Shown: positions 54,452 through 62,767, counted from the stretch's first letter. The stretch is 64,000 nucleotides of DNA from CAVXZE01 sp963766175 (GCA_963766175.1 CAVXZE010000009.1:1-64000); one strand, 5' to 3'. Notes: generated by a model from the sequence alone, not told the origin. Numbers and translations are program-made.

Positions 54452-54559
54452 ATGGCCGATGAACCCGCCACGCTGGCAGCGCTGATCGAAGCACAGGCGG
54501 CCACTTCGATCGGTGGCTTCGCGGCCATGGAAGAGGTCGTGGAGGAGGGAGGCTCATGA
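54452..54559 (+). CDS. 35-residue ORF within catabolic operon
   Basis: MADEPATLAALIEAQAATSI, then GGFAAMEEVVEEGGS and stop. GGAGGT lies 7 bases upstream, and the stop overlaps the next start codon (ATGA), so it is phased like a real gene. It is acidic and helical with no recognised family. Possibly a small subunit or a coupling ORF for the alcohol dehydrogenase. Confidence 0.5.
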   Translation: MADEPATLAALIEAQAATSIGGFAAMEEVVEEGGS

Positions 54560-55608
54560 GCAAGAGAACGATGCGCGCGGCGCGCTTCAGCGGTCCGGGA
54601 ACACCTGTCCGAATCGAGGAGGTCCCCTATCCCGAGCCCGGCCCCGACGAGGTGGTGGTTCGCGTCGCGGCTTGCGGCGTGTGTGGCTCGGACCTGCACT
54701 TTCTCGAGGACATGCCGCTACCCACCAGCCCCATCACATTGGGGCACGAGCCCGCCGGCACCATCGAATCGATCGGGGCGGGTGTAGAGGGTTGGAAGGC
54801 CGGAGACCGCGTTGCTCTTCACGTCGGAGTCGGCTGCGGCAGCTGCGCTGCCTGCAGGTTCGGGCATCCGATGTCCTGTGCATCGATCCAGTGCCCCGGT
54901 TTGCACATCGACGGGGCCTTCGCCGAGGCACTCCGGATCCCCACCAGCTCTCTGGTGCGCGTCCCGGACGGTGTGTCCATGGCGGCGGCGGCCGTCGCCA
55001 CCGACTGCGTGGCGACTCCCTACCACGCGCTGAAGTGCCGGGGCGGGATGAGGGGAGGGGAGCGCGTGGCCGTGATCGGCGTGGGTGGTCTGGGCGGCCA
55101 GACCATGCGCCTGGCGTCGGTCCTCGGGGCTTCACAGGTGGTGGCGGTGGACATCTCCAGCGTTGCGCTGGAGCGCGCAAGACGCTTTGGCGCCACCGAC
55201 ACCGTGCTCGCCGTTCCCGGTGAAGATCCCTCCCCGCAGATCCACGAGCTCACGGGCGGAGGCGTCGATCTCTCCGTCGAGTGTTACGGCTCGCCCGACA
55301 CGATCGCCCACTCCGTGAACGCCCTGGATCGGGGCGGCACGCTGGTGATCGTCGGCGTGTGCATGCAGCCCCCGCGCATCGACCTTCCCGTCGGCGTGTT
55401 CGCGATCGCCGAGATCAGCGTGCTGGGGAGCTTCGCCTCGCACCCGGAAGATCTGGCCGAGGTGCTGCGGATGGAGGCCGACGGCACCATCGACATCTGC
55501 TCGTCCATCACGCACCGTTTGCCTCTCGACCAGGTGCCGGAAGCGCTGGAGATGCTCCGCACCAAGCGTGGCGACCCCGAGCGCATCGTCATCGAGATGG
55601 AGGGCTGA
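54556..55608 (+). CDS. Zinc-dependent alcohol dehydrogenase (MDR)
   Basis: 350 residues. Catalytic zinc motif GVCGSDLHFLED (about 36-47) and GHEPAG (about 59-64). The structural-zinc lobe has three Cys close together (CGSCAACRFGHPMSC). The NAD(P)-binding motif is VIGVGGLGGQTMRLA (about 174-188). It probably oxidises a secondary alcohol or 3-hydroxyacyl compound made earlier in the pathway. It overlaps the preceding micro-ORF. Confidence 0.9.
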   Translation: MSKRTMRAARFSGPGTPVRIEEVPYPEPGPDEVVVRVAACGVCGSDLHFLEDMPLPTSPITLGHEPAGTIESIGAGVEGWKAGDRVALHVGVGCGSCAACRFGHPMSCASIQCPGLHIDGAFAEALRIPTSSLVRVPDGVSMAAAAVATDCVATPYHALKCRGGMRGGERVAVIGVGGLGGQTMRLASVLGASQVVAVDISSVALERARRFGATDTVLAVPGEDPSPQIHELTGGGVDLSVECYGSPDTIAHSVNALDRGGTLVIVGVCMQPPRIDLPVGVFAIAEISVLGSFASHPEDLAEVLRMEADGTIDICSSITHRLPLDQVPEALEMLRTKRGDPERIVIEMEG

Positions 55609-55653
55609 GCGAATTGAAGTGGAGAACTCCTCCCTCGTAGAAACCTGCTTCCC

Positions 55654-57504
55654 ATGAATGAGAAGGAATCTTGGATCATGGAAAGAAGAGACGTCTACTC
55701 CGGTGATTCGGTCAGTGTCAGGGTTAGGGATTACGTACCTTCCCCGCACCCTGTCCCCCACGGTCTGGATGTCAGCGGCGTCTACTTCGACGGCTACCCT
55801 CAGATCGTAAAGGAAGAGGGGTCAAAGCCGGGCTACGAAGTGAAAGTAGAAAAGGACCTGATGGTTGCGGTGCGCGATGGCGTGCGGCTAGCGCTGGACG
55901 TCTACCGTCCCGACGTCGAGGGGGAGAGATTCCCGGCGATACTGGCCTGGGGCTTCTGGGGAAAGGATTCCCAGGAGGCGGTGGGCTGGTTGCACGACAA
56001 ACAACAGCCCTACTATGACAGCCCCTTCTGGGACGGGTCTCTGGAGGCGGGGAACTACCTGTACACGGTACCGAGAGGATATGCGCACGTCATTCCCGAC
56101 CCGAGAGGGGTCGGTGATTCGGAGGGGTATGACGGAGTCATCGAACAGGCTCACAACCCTGATGATATCTATGACGTCATAGAGTGGGTTGCGGCACAGC
56201 CCTGGTGTGATGGCAACGTGGGGATGATGGGACCATCCTCGTATTCGATGGCACAGCTCGAAGTGGCGAAGAACCCGCCCCCGAGCCTGAAAGCCATTCA
56301 CCCCGATGAGGCCCCTGTGCTCGGGAGTGACCACTTCCACGGCATCTTCGACACCCTCATGTACCACATCCTACTGGGCAGACATGGAAATGACAGCCTG
56401 GTTCCTGCACCGAATTATCCATACACGCTGAAGCAGCCGCGATTGTTCAGCCTCCTCCCAAAGGACGAACTGGAGGCCAGACTCGAGGAGGCGCTCGATC
56501 ATCCGGACATCAAGTACAACAGCAAATGGTATTCTCAGCTCAAGTACCCCCTGAAACATCCCATTGCATCCGACATGCTGCTGAACTCGTTTCGTCCCAT
56601 GCCGGCAGATGCAGAGCTCGAGAAGATCAGACTTCCGATGTACATCGGCGCTCCCTGGGTGAACCGATTCTACAACTGGGGGACTTTCGAGGCTTATGCG
56701 AGGTCCAGTACACCCGAGAAGGACAAGAAGCTGATCGTGTATCCCCCGGGATTTCCCCCGCGACCGTATTGCCAGTATCACGATGAGATCGTCAGATGGT
56801 ACGACTACTGGCTCAAGGGGATCGACACGGGAATCATGGATGAGCCCCCGGTGAAGCTGTTCGTAATGGGGGTGAACCGGTGGCGCTTCGAGAATGAATG
56901 GCCGCTTGCGAGAACGGCGTGGACCCGGTTCTTCCTGCACCCCAAGGGCGGGCTATCCATGGAACCGGCGGCCAGCGGTGGCCCACCCGACAGCTTCACC
57001 CAACCGGCGCCCTACCTGGATCCAACTGTCTATTGTCTGAGGTACGAGACCGATCCCTTCCCGGAAGACACCGAGATAACGGGTCCCTTGGCTCTCTATC
57101 TGGAGGCCTCGATCGACAAAGACGATACGAACTGGATGGTGGACCTTGTCGATGTGGACCCCGAAGGCAACCGGCAGTGGATCAGTGTCGGCTACCTCAA
57201 GGCGGCATTCAGAGCCATCGATGAGAGCAAATCCAAACCCTACCAGCCCGTCCATCCTCGACAGGATGCAGTGCCGGTTCCTCCGGGCGAGACGGTCGAG
57301 TATGCGATCGCCATGATGCACACCTCGAACCTGTTCAAGAAGGGTCACTCCATGGAGCTGATCATTCGAAATCAGGACGACCTCCATAGCCGACTCGGTA
57401 CCTGGGGCGTGTACATGTTGCCTTTCATGCAGACAGTCACTCACAAGATCCACTTCGGAAAGTCACACCTGCTGCTGCCAGTCATACCAGCGAGCGGGAA
57501 GTAG
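55654..57504 (+). CDS. CocE/NonD-family alpha/beta hydrolase
   Basis: 616 residues (ATG 55678 is an alternative start). Domain order is that of X-Pro dipeptidyl-peptidase S15 hydrolases: MVAVRDGVRLALDVYRP, then the nucleophile elbow GMMGPSSYSMAQLE (Gly-x-Ser-x-x-Ser; the usual final Gly is Ser), a cap domain, and a C-terminal jelly roll (GPLALYLEASIDKDDTNWMV). Such enzymes cleave esters or amides. Codon use is less GC-rich than its neighbours, hinting at separate acquisition. It is last in the operon, 45 bases after the dehydrogenase. Confidence 0.85.
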   Translation: MNEKESWIMERRDVYSGDSVSVRVRDYVPSPHPVPHGLDVSGVYFDGYPQIVKEEGSKPGYEVKVEKDLMVAVRDGVRLALDVYRPDVEGERFPAILAWGFWGKDSQEAVGWLHDKQQPYYDSPFWDGSLEAGNYLYTVPRGYAHVIPDPRGVGDSEGYDGVIEQAHNPDDIYDVIEWVAAQPWCDGNVGMMGPSSYSMAQLEVAKNPPPSLKAIHPDEAPVLGSDHFHGIFDTLMYHILLGRHGNDSLVPAPNYPYTLKQPRLFSLLPKDELEARLEEALDHPDIKYNSKWYSQLKYPLKHPIASDMLLNSFRPMPADAELEKIRLPMYIGAPWVNRFYNWGTFEAYARSSTPEKDKKLIVYPPGFPPRPYCQYHDEIVRWYDYWLKGIDTGIMDEPPVKLFVMGVNRWRFENEWPLARTAWTRFFLHPKGGLSMEPAASGGPPDSFTQPAPYLDPTVYCLRYETDPFPEDTEITGPLALYLEASIDKDDTNWMVDLVDVDPEGNRQWISVGYLKAAFRAIDESKSKPYQPVHPRQDAVPVPPGETVEYAIAMMHTSNLFKKGHSMELIIRNQDDLHSRLGTWGVYMLPFMQTVTHKIHFGKSHLLLPVIPASGK

Positions 57505-57657
57505 CACCGGGTAACGACTCGGCGCCGGCTTCCGCAAATGGGCCGCGTGGACGCGCATCGACATGACGATGTCATGCATGCGGCTCGAGACGCAGGCCTT
57601 CATCGCCTACAACTTGCGGGCTTACGAGCGGTATGACTGCGGCTGCATGATCACCAC

Positions 57658-57742
57658 GCAGCATGCCGAGCCAAAGCACGCGGAAGTCGCGGTGCGCGAG
57701 AGCGGGGAAGCGGGTCGTCTCCGCCGGATCGGGTTCCTGCAT
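57658..57742 (-). pseudogene. N-terminal fragment of MFS transporter
   Basis: MQEPDPAETTRFPALAHRDF followed by RVLWLGML matches the start of major facilitator proteins, then breaks into an unrelated sequence. About 28 codons. The rest of 57505-57750 appears empty. Confidence 0.4.
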
Positions 57743-57750
57743 GGGCGAGA

Positions 57751-58686
57751 CTATCTCTCGCTCCGAAAGCCGCCCCGCAGGAGCGCCTCGATGCGCTCCC
57801 CGAGGCTCGGCGTGGGGGCCGGCGTGACCGCGACCGGGACACCGCGCCGCTCTCTCAGCGCCGCGGCGACCCGCTCCCAATCGACCTCGCCGCTCGCGCT
57901 CCCGGCCGCCTCCGCGATCCGGGACTCGAGTTCCGGGGTGGGCGTGGACTGGAGGGCCTCGTCGGGTGGCGTCTCACTGTCCAGGGAGAGAGGAGGATGG
58001 GCCTCGATGAAGAGGCGGTCCTCGATCCAGCCGAGCTTCACCGGCTCGTTGATGACGCGCACCGGCGTACCGCGCTCGACCTGCTCGAAGAGGGGGACGA
58101 TGTCTTCGGGATAGAGGCGGATGCAGCCCCGGCTCACCCTGCGCCCGACGCCGTACGGCTCGTTGGTGCCGTGGATCAGGTAGCGCGGCCAGCCCAGATA
58201 CAGCGCGTGGGTGCCGAGGGGATTCTCGGGGCCGGGTGGGATCGCCTTGGGCAGGGTCGGGTCCTCGCGACGCGCCGAGGCCGTGGGGTACCAGGTCGGG
58301 GCCTCCCGCTTCTTGACCACCTCGGTGGTGCCGATCGGAACAGGCCAGCCCAGCCGGTTGATTCCGATCGGGTAGGAGACGCGCTCGCCGTTCGTCGGGA
58401 AGAAGTACAGGCGTTGCTCGGCGAGGTTGATGACGATGCCGTCTGCCGGCGCCTCCGGCGAGAGGTGCACGCTCGGCACCACCACCTCGGTGCCCTCGCC
58501 CGGAAGCCAGGGGTCGACGCCTGGATTGGCGGCGACCATCTCCCCGTAGCCGAGGTCGTGGTCGCGTGCGATGTCGAGCAGCGTGTCCTCGCTCCGGGTG
58601 TGGACGATCTCATGGGACGTCGGCGGCGGAGCGGATGCACAACCCGCCGCTCCGAGCAACATGCCCAGCAGCGCCCAGGCTCTCAC
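57751..58686 (-). CDS. L,D-transpeptidase (YkuD) lipoprotein with LysM-like domain
   Basis: 311 residues. The lipoprotein signal ends GAAGC. A LysM-like domain (about 24-70; VHTRSEDTLLDIARDHDLGY) precedes the YkuD catalytic domain with HGTNEPYGVG and the nucleophile Cys in SRGCIRL (about 190). A C-terminal extension (about 235-311) is of unknown role. It makes 3-3 crosslinks or attaches lipoprotein to peptidoglycan. It overlaps the following gene's stop by four bases (ATGA) and forms an operon with a second L,D-transpeptidase and an Lpp-like protein. Confidence 0.9.
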   Translation of the reverse strand: MRAWALLGMLLGAAGCASAPPPTSHEIVHTRSEDTLLDIARDHDLGYGEMVAANPGVDPWLPGEGTEVVVPSVHLSPEAPADGIVINLAEQRLYFFPTNGERVSYPIGINRLGWPVPIGTTEVVKKREAPTWYPTASARREDPTLPKAIPPGPENPLGTHALYLGWPRYLIHGTNEPYGVGRRVSRGCIRLYPEDIVPLFEQVERGTPVRVINEPVKLGWIEDRLFIEAHPPLSLDSETPPDEALQSTPTPELESRIAEAAGSASGEVDWERVAAALRERRGVPVAVTPAPTPSLGERIEALLRGGFRSER

Positions 58687-59093
58687 GGAAGAATCTCGAT
58701 CGGGGTGCCGTCGGGCACCGCTTGCCAGATCTCGTCCATCTCCTGGTTGGTCACGGCGATGCAGCCGTTGGTCCAGTCGCCCGCCGCGTGGTCTGCGCCG
58801 ATCTCGCCCAGGCCGTTGGGAAGCCCGTGGATCATGATGCCGCCCCCGGGCGACACCCCCGCCGCCGCGGCGCGAACGCGATCGCGGGCGCTCGGGTAGG
58901 AGATGTGGATCTGACGGTGAAACTTGCTCGCGTTCTGGCGCCAGTCGAGCACATATCGGCCCTCGGGCGTCCGACCGTCGCCGCGGCGCTCCTTGGGCCC
59001 CTCGGGCTGGCTTCCCAGAGCGACCCGGTAGACCGCGAGCAGGTGCTCGCCGCGGAACAGCAGCAGACGCCGCTCCGCCTTCAGCAATCGCAC
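58683..59093 (-). CDS. Second L,D-transpeptidase (YkuD-type)
   Basis: 136 residues from GTG 59093. KFHRQIHISYPSARDRVRAA, MIHGLPNGLG and DWTNGCIAVTNQEMDEIW contain the His and Cys of the catalytic triad. No signal peptide is visible at this start; a longer reading up to about 59157 would still lack an obvious one. It lies between the Lpp-like gene and the larger transpeptidase, and is overlapped by the latter. Confidence 0.8.
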   Translation of the reverse strand: MRLLKAERRLLLFRGEHLLAVYRVALGSQPEGPKERRGDGRTPEGRYVLDWRQNASKFHRQIHISYPSARDRVRAAAAGVSPGGGIMIHGLPNGLGEIGADHAAGDWTNGCIAVTNQEMDEIWQAVPDGTPIEILP

Positions 59094-59157
59094 GCGATCG
59101 GCCGCCGGCGGAACCGAGCTCCGCGCTCCGGCGGAGAGCCCGTCCCCGGCGACGCCG

Positions 59158-59442
59158 CTATTTGCGAAGACTTTTCTGAAAGACCTTCTCGACCTTCTCG
59201 CTGGCGGCCTGGGCTTCGGCCGCGGAGCCGGCGGCCGCGCTGGCGGCCTTGCGGGCCTCCTCGCTCGCGGCGCGGGCTTCCGCGGCAGCGGCCTCCGCCT
59301 CCCGCTGGGCCGCTTTGGCGATCGTGCGGGTCGAGTCCAGCTCTATGCGCAGCGCTTCCACGTCCGAGTTCGTCGCGCAGCCCAGCGACGACCCGGCCAC
59401 CAGCGCGGCCAGGGCGATCCATCGAATCCAGTTCAAGGTCAT
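59158..59442 (-). CDS. Lpp-like alanine-zipper outer-membrane lipoprotein
   Basis: 94 residues. The lipoprotein signal ends SLGCATN, so Cys21 or so would be lipidated. The rest is an Ala-rich coiled coil (AAQREAEAAAAEARAASEEA) of heptads, as in Lpp and alanine-zipper proteins. It ends KSLRK with a terminal Lys, the residue that L,D-transpeptidases link to peptidoglycan in E. coli Lpp. Two such transpeptidases follow directly, which supports a tether function. Confidence 0.85.
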   Translation of the reverse strand: MTLNWIRWIALAALVAGSSLGCATNSDVEALRIELDSTRTIAKAAQREAEAAAAEARAASEEARKAASAAAGSAAEAQAASEKVEKVFQKSLRK

Positions 59443-59494
59443 CTCTCTCCTCCCCCCCTCCGGACACCGGGAAGATTACACCCTCGGCCGCCAC

Positions 59495-59565
59495 TCTGCT
59501 GCGTTTCAGGAGATCCTGAAGAGGAAGCGTCGCAGCAAGGACATCCCGGGATTCGTTGAGCTTTT
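59495..59565 (+). repeat. Hairpin repeat R2 copy 7
   Basis: CTGCTGCGTTTCAGGAGATC, CTGAAGAGGAAGCGTCGCAG and CGGGATTCGTTGAGCTTTT. As at site 1, it lies about 90 bases before a tRNA-Arg fragment. Confidence 0.7.
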
Positions 59566-59654
59566 CTGTTGTGCGTCCCGAGAACTCCTGTCCGTACCGC
59601 TGGGCGCCGCACGCTGGAAAGTTCTGGAGAATCAGATACTTGGAAAGATCTCGA

Positions 59655-59707
59655 GCGCCAGCCTCCGGAGCTGGGTATCGCAGGTTCGAATCCTGCCTGG
59701 GTCATCA
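59655..59707 (+). repeat. tRNA-Arg(CCG) 3'-half att site 6
   Basis: GCGCCAGC, loop CTCCGGA, GCTGGGTATC, intact T arm and CTGGGTCATCA (one base change in the terminal ACCA). The next 150 bases match those after site 2. The 97-bp arm is replaced by an R2 repeat, but GAATCAGATACTTGG before the site is shared with site 3. Confidence 0.8.
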
Positions 59708-59847
59708 CCCTCCCCGAGCGGGGACGCTCCTTGCGCTTCTGGAGTTGTGCGTATCGAGAATTCCTCCCACGAGACCCAAGGTCTTGGCAACGGGCGGGAG
59801 CCCCGCGATACGATCATTCCTTGAAGCACAGAGCGTGCCCGCCGTCC

Positions 59848-62262
59848 CTAGTAGACGATCTTCTCCGCCACCATGCGCTCGATCTCCTCCGACGAGCAGG
59901 CGAGGACATCTCGCAGGATTTCGTCGGTGTGCGCACCCAGCACGGGTGCGGGAGCCCGCACGCCGTTGGGGCCAACGGCCAGGCGCCACGGGATGCCCGC
60001 GTGGGTCCGAACGCCGACCTCGGGATGCTCGAGGCGGGCGAAGAAGCCGCGCTCCTGCAGGTGGGGGTCGCCCACCAGGTCCTCGGGGCTCATCGACGGA
60101 AAGGCGGCCACGCCGACACCCTGCAGGGCCCTGGTGACCTCCCAGGGGTCGCGAACGCGGGTCCAGCTGGTGATGCGCTCCTCGAGTTCGTCCTCATTGG
60201 CCTTTCGATCTCGCGCGCTCCGGAAGCGGGGGTCCCGCTCCAGCTCGGGCGCGATCACGCCGGCGAGCGCTCTCCACTCCGCCTCGTCCGCGCAGGCGAT
60301 CGTCACCCAGCGCTCCTCGCCGGCGCAGCGGAAGCAGGCGTGCGGAGACATCCACGGGTCCCGGTTCCCGATGCGCGCGGGCTCGGCTCCGTTCATGGCG
60401 TACTCCATCCAGCCCTCGGCGACGATCGCGGTCGTTGCCTCCCATAGCGACACGTCGATGTGCTGACCCCGGCCCGTGTGAGTCCTCGCGATCAGGGCGG
60501 CGCAGATCGCCACGGCCGCCGTGATCCCGGCCGTGGGGTCGCCGAACGAGATCCCGACCTCTCGCGGCCCGCCGCCCGGGTACCCGGTGAGGGACGAGAG
60601 GCCCGCGATCGGCGCCATCGCCGGGCCGTAGCCGACGTAGTCCTTGAGCGGCCCGGAGTGGCCGAAGCCGGTGATCGAGGCGACGACCAGATCGGGTTTG
60701 ATCCGGTTGAGGTCCTCGTAGCCGAGCCCGAGCCGGTCCATCACGCCCGTCGCAAAGTTGTCGATGACCACGTCGCTCTCTGCGATGAGCCGGCGGGCGA
60801 CCCGGACAGCCTCGGGGTGAGCCAGGTTGAGCCGCAGGCTCTTCTTGCCTTGGTTCCACTGGTTGAAGTAGCCGGACCGGTTCAATCCGGGCTCCATGTC
60901 CCGCGGGTAGATCGGGAGGCGCCGACCCAGATCGGGGCGCGCCTCGGACTCGAGCTTGATGACCTCCGCGCCCAGGTGGGCGAGCTGCAGGGCACAAAAC
61001 GGCCCGGCCCACACCCAGGAGAAATCCACCACGCGGATCCCGTCGAGGGGCAGCCCCGAGCCGATCGGCGCGTCACCCCCTGCCGGGGCCCGCTCCGGCG
61101 CGGCCGCGGGCCGGTCGTTCCGAAGGATCTCGGCGTCATGCTCTCCCAGGACGGGCGCAGGACGTCGAATGCTCCACCACGGGTCGTGGAGCCGGTAGGG
61201 TGCCCCGGGGCAGGTGAGCGTCCCAGCCACCGAGTGGGAGACCTCGACGAAGAAACGCCTCGCGCGCAGGTGCTCCCGCTGGTCCAGCTGCTGCATCGAC
61301 AGGACCGGGGCGAAGCAGATCCGCCGCTTCTGGCCCTCGTGAAACAGCTCCTCGACGCTCCACGGCGCGATCCACTCCTGCAGGAAGATGTTGAGCGCGT
61401 CGGCGTTCGCCAGCCTGGCGGCGAAGTCCTCGAAGATCTCGAGGCTGGCCCATTCCGGATTTCCCATGAACTCGACCAGCCTCTCCCACTGATCCTGCTC
61501 GATCGTACACAGGAAGATGCGGCCGTCTCGGCACTCGAAGATCCGCCACGGGTTGAGCCCGCGCTGGCCGAGCCGAGACGCCAGCACGCCCCGGTAGGTG
61601 TGGTAGACGAGCGCCTGCTCGAGGAAGGTGGCGACGTACGCCTGTACCGAGAGGTCGATGTGCTCTCCGATTCCGGTCCGCTGTGCGCGGTAGTGGGCCG
61701 CGAGCGCCGTCGCCGCCGCGGCGAGGCCGCCCTTGAAGTCCGCCTGGTGGCCGAAGGCCTTGAGCGGCGGCAGCTCCGGCCGCTCCAGGGCGCCGGGGCT
61801 GAGCCACGCCCACCCACCGCCGTGCGCCACCGTGATCTCCTCGGCGCGGAAGTGGCTGTGGGGCCCGGTGAGCCCGAACGGCGTGATAGAGCACATGACG
61901 AGCCCCGGCCGGATGGCGCGGAACGCATCGTAGTCGATCCCGAGCTCGGCCATGCGATCGGGGGGGTAGTTGTGAAGCAGGATGTCGGTTGCCGCCACCA
62001 GGCGACCGAGCCGCTCTCGCCCCTCGGTGGCGCAGAGATCGAGGGTTACGCCGCGCTTGTTGGAGTTCAGGTAGAGGAAGAGCCCGCTCCGCTCGGGATC
62101 CGGTGTGCCGCCTGGAAACGGACCACGCAAGCGGGCCCGGTCGCCGCGCGGCTCCTCGACCTTGATGACGTCCGCGCCCAGGTCGCCGATCAGCTTGGCG
62201 GCATAGGCCGCCGCGACCAACTCTCCGAGTTCCAGAACCCTGATGCCCTCCAGACCCTTCAT
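59848..62262 (-). CDS. Tandem double-domain family III CoA-transferase
   Basis: 804 residues from ATG 62262 (MKGLEGIRVLELGEL). Two complete CaiB/BaiF-type halves are fused: about 1-395 (GADVIKVEEPRGDRAR, GEHIDLSVQAYV) and about 405-804 (PLDGIRVVDFSWVWAGPFCA, SGYFNQWNQGKKSLRLNLAH, FGDPTAGITAA with the likely catalytic Asp). Single-domain members are about 400 residues; they exchange CoA between carboxylates. The fused form may make an asymmetric interlocked dimer in one chain. It lies outside the catabolic operon but could activate its products. Confidence 0.85.
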   Translation of the reverse strand: MKGLEGIRVLELGELVAAAYAAKLIGDLGADVIKVEEPRGDRARLRGPFPGGTPDPERSGLFLYLNSNKRGVTLDLCATEGRERLGRLVAATDILLHNYPPDRMAELGIDYDAFRAIRPGLVMCSITPFGLTGPHSHFRAEEITVAHGGGWAWLSPGALERPELPPLKAFGHQADFKGGLAAAATALAAHYRAQRTGIGEHIDLSVQAYVATFLEQALVYHTYRGVLASRLGQRGLNPWRIFECRDGRIFLCTIEQDQWERLVEFMGNPEWASLEIFEDFAARLANADALNIFLQEWIAPWSVEELFHEGQKRRICFAPVLSMQQLDQREHLRARRFFVEVSHSVAGTLTCPGAPYRLHDPWWSIRRPAPVLGEHDAEILRNDRPAAAPERAPAGGDAPIGSGLPLDGIRVVDFSWVWAGPFCALQLAHLGAEVIKLESEARPDLGRRLPIYPRDMEPGLNRSGYFNQWNQGKKSLRLNLAHPEAVRVARRLIAESDVVIDNFATGVMDRLGLGYEDLNRIKPDLVVASITGFGHSGPLKDYVGYGPAMAPIAGLSSLTGYPGGGPREVGISFGDPTAGITAAVAICAALIARTHTGRGQHIDVSLWEATTAIVAEGWMEYAMNGAEPARIGNRDPWMSPHACFRCAGEERWVTIACADEAEWRALAGVIAPELERDPRFRSARDRKANEDELEERITSWTRVRDPWEVTRALQGVGVAAFPSMSPEDLVGDPHLQERGFFARLEHPEVGVRTHAGIPWRLAVGPNGVRAPAPVLGAHTDEILRDVLACSSEEIERMVAEKIVY

Positions 62263-62767
62263 CGGACGGCCCTCCTTCTCCGTCGGCAGACGCCGCCACC
62301 TCGGCGAGGGATTCCGGATCCGGGTTATCGTACCCGATGGGTCGACGAATGGCCTTATCGATCCCGGGTGCAACCAGGAGGGAAGGGAGTCACCTGAATC
62401 CGGTGCGTCTCCGTTGCAGAGGGAGAAGTACGGAATTCCCTGAAGTGCAGCAGAGTCGGAGCCGTCGCTCTCGCAGGATTGACAGCAAACGGGACAATCA
62501 TGGCGCGAGCGATAGGAGGCGTTGCAGCGAACCGGACCATAGTGCGTTCCAATCGATTCGTGGTAGTGTTTGGCGTTGGTGCTTGGGAGCTTCGAGCCAT
62601 CCCGGGCGGCAATTCCGGCAGCTGAACGACCAGTCGTAAGACAGAGTCGGCACCAGCGACGGTGTTGGAATCCACCACGGTGATCGCATAGGACTTGGAA
62701 AACAAGAATTCCCATCTCGATCTGATCCGCGATCAGTTTACGCGCACTGCGGAGGTCTGTTCGAGCT
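62263..62767. other. Non-coding stretch with R2 copy 8
   Basis: About 500 bases upstream of the CoA-transferase with no credible gene on either strand. It carries a partial R2 repeat at 62428-62460 and presumably the CoA-transferase promoter; no clear boxes were found. Confidence 0.4.
62428..62460 (-). repeat. Hairpin repeat R2 copy 8 (inverted, partial)
   Basis: On the minus strand: GACTCTGCTGCACTTCAGGG and AATTCCGTAC. Only the first half of the consensus is present. Confidence 0.45.

Noticed and set aside
57563..58114. Plus-strand ORF of 183 codons opposite the L,D-transpeptidase
   Set aside because: Serine/arginine-rich shadow without motif; the minus strand is clearly coding.
32508..59707. 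Complete tRNA-Arg genes at each fragment
   Set aside because: No D arm or 5' acceptor strand (GACCCAG) is found upstream of any copy.
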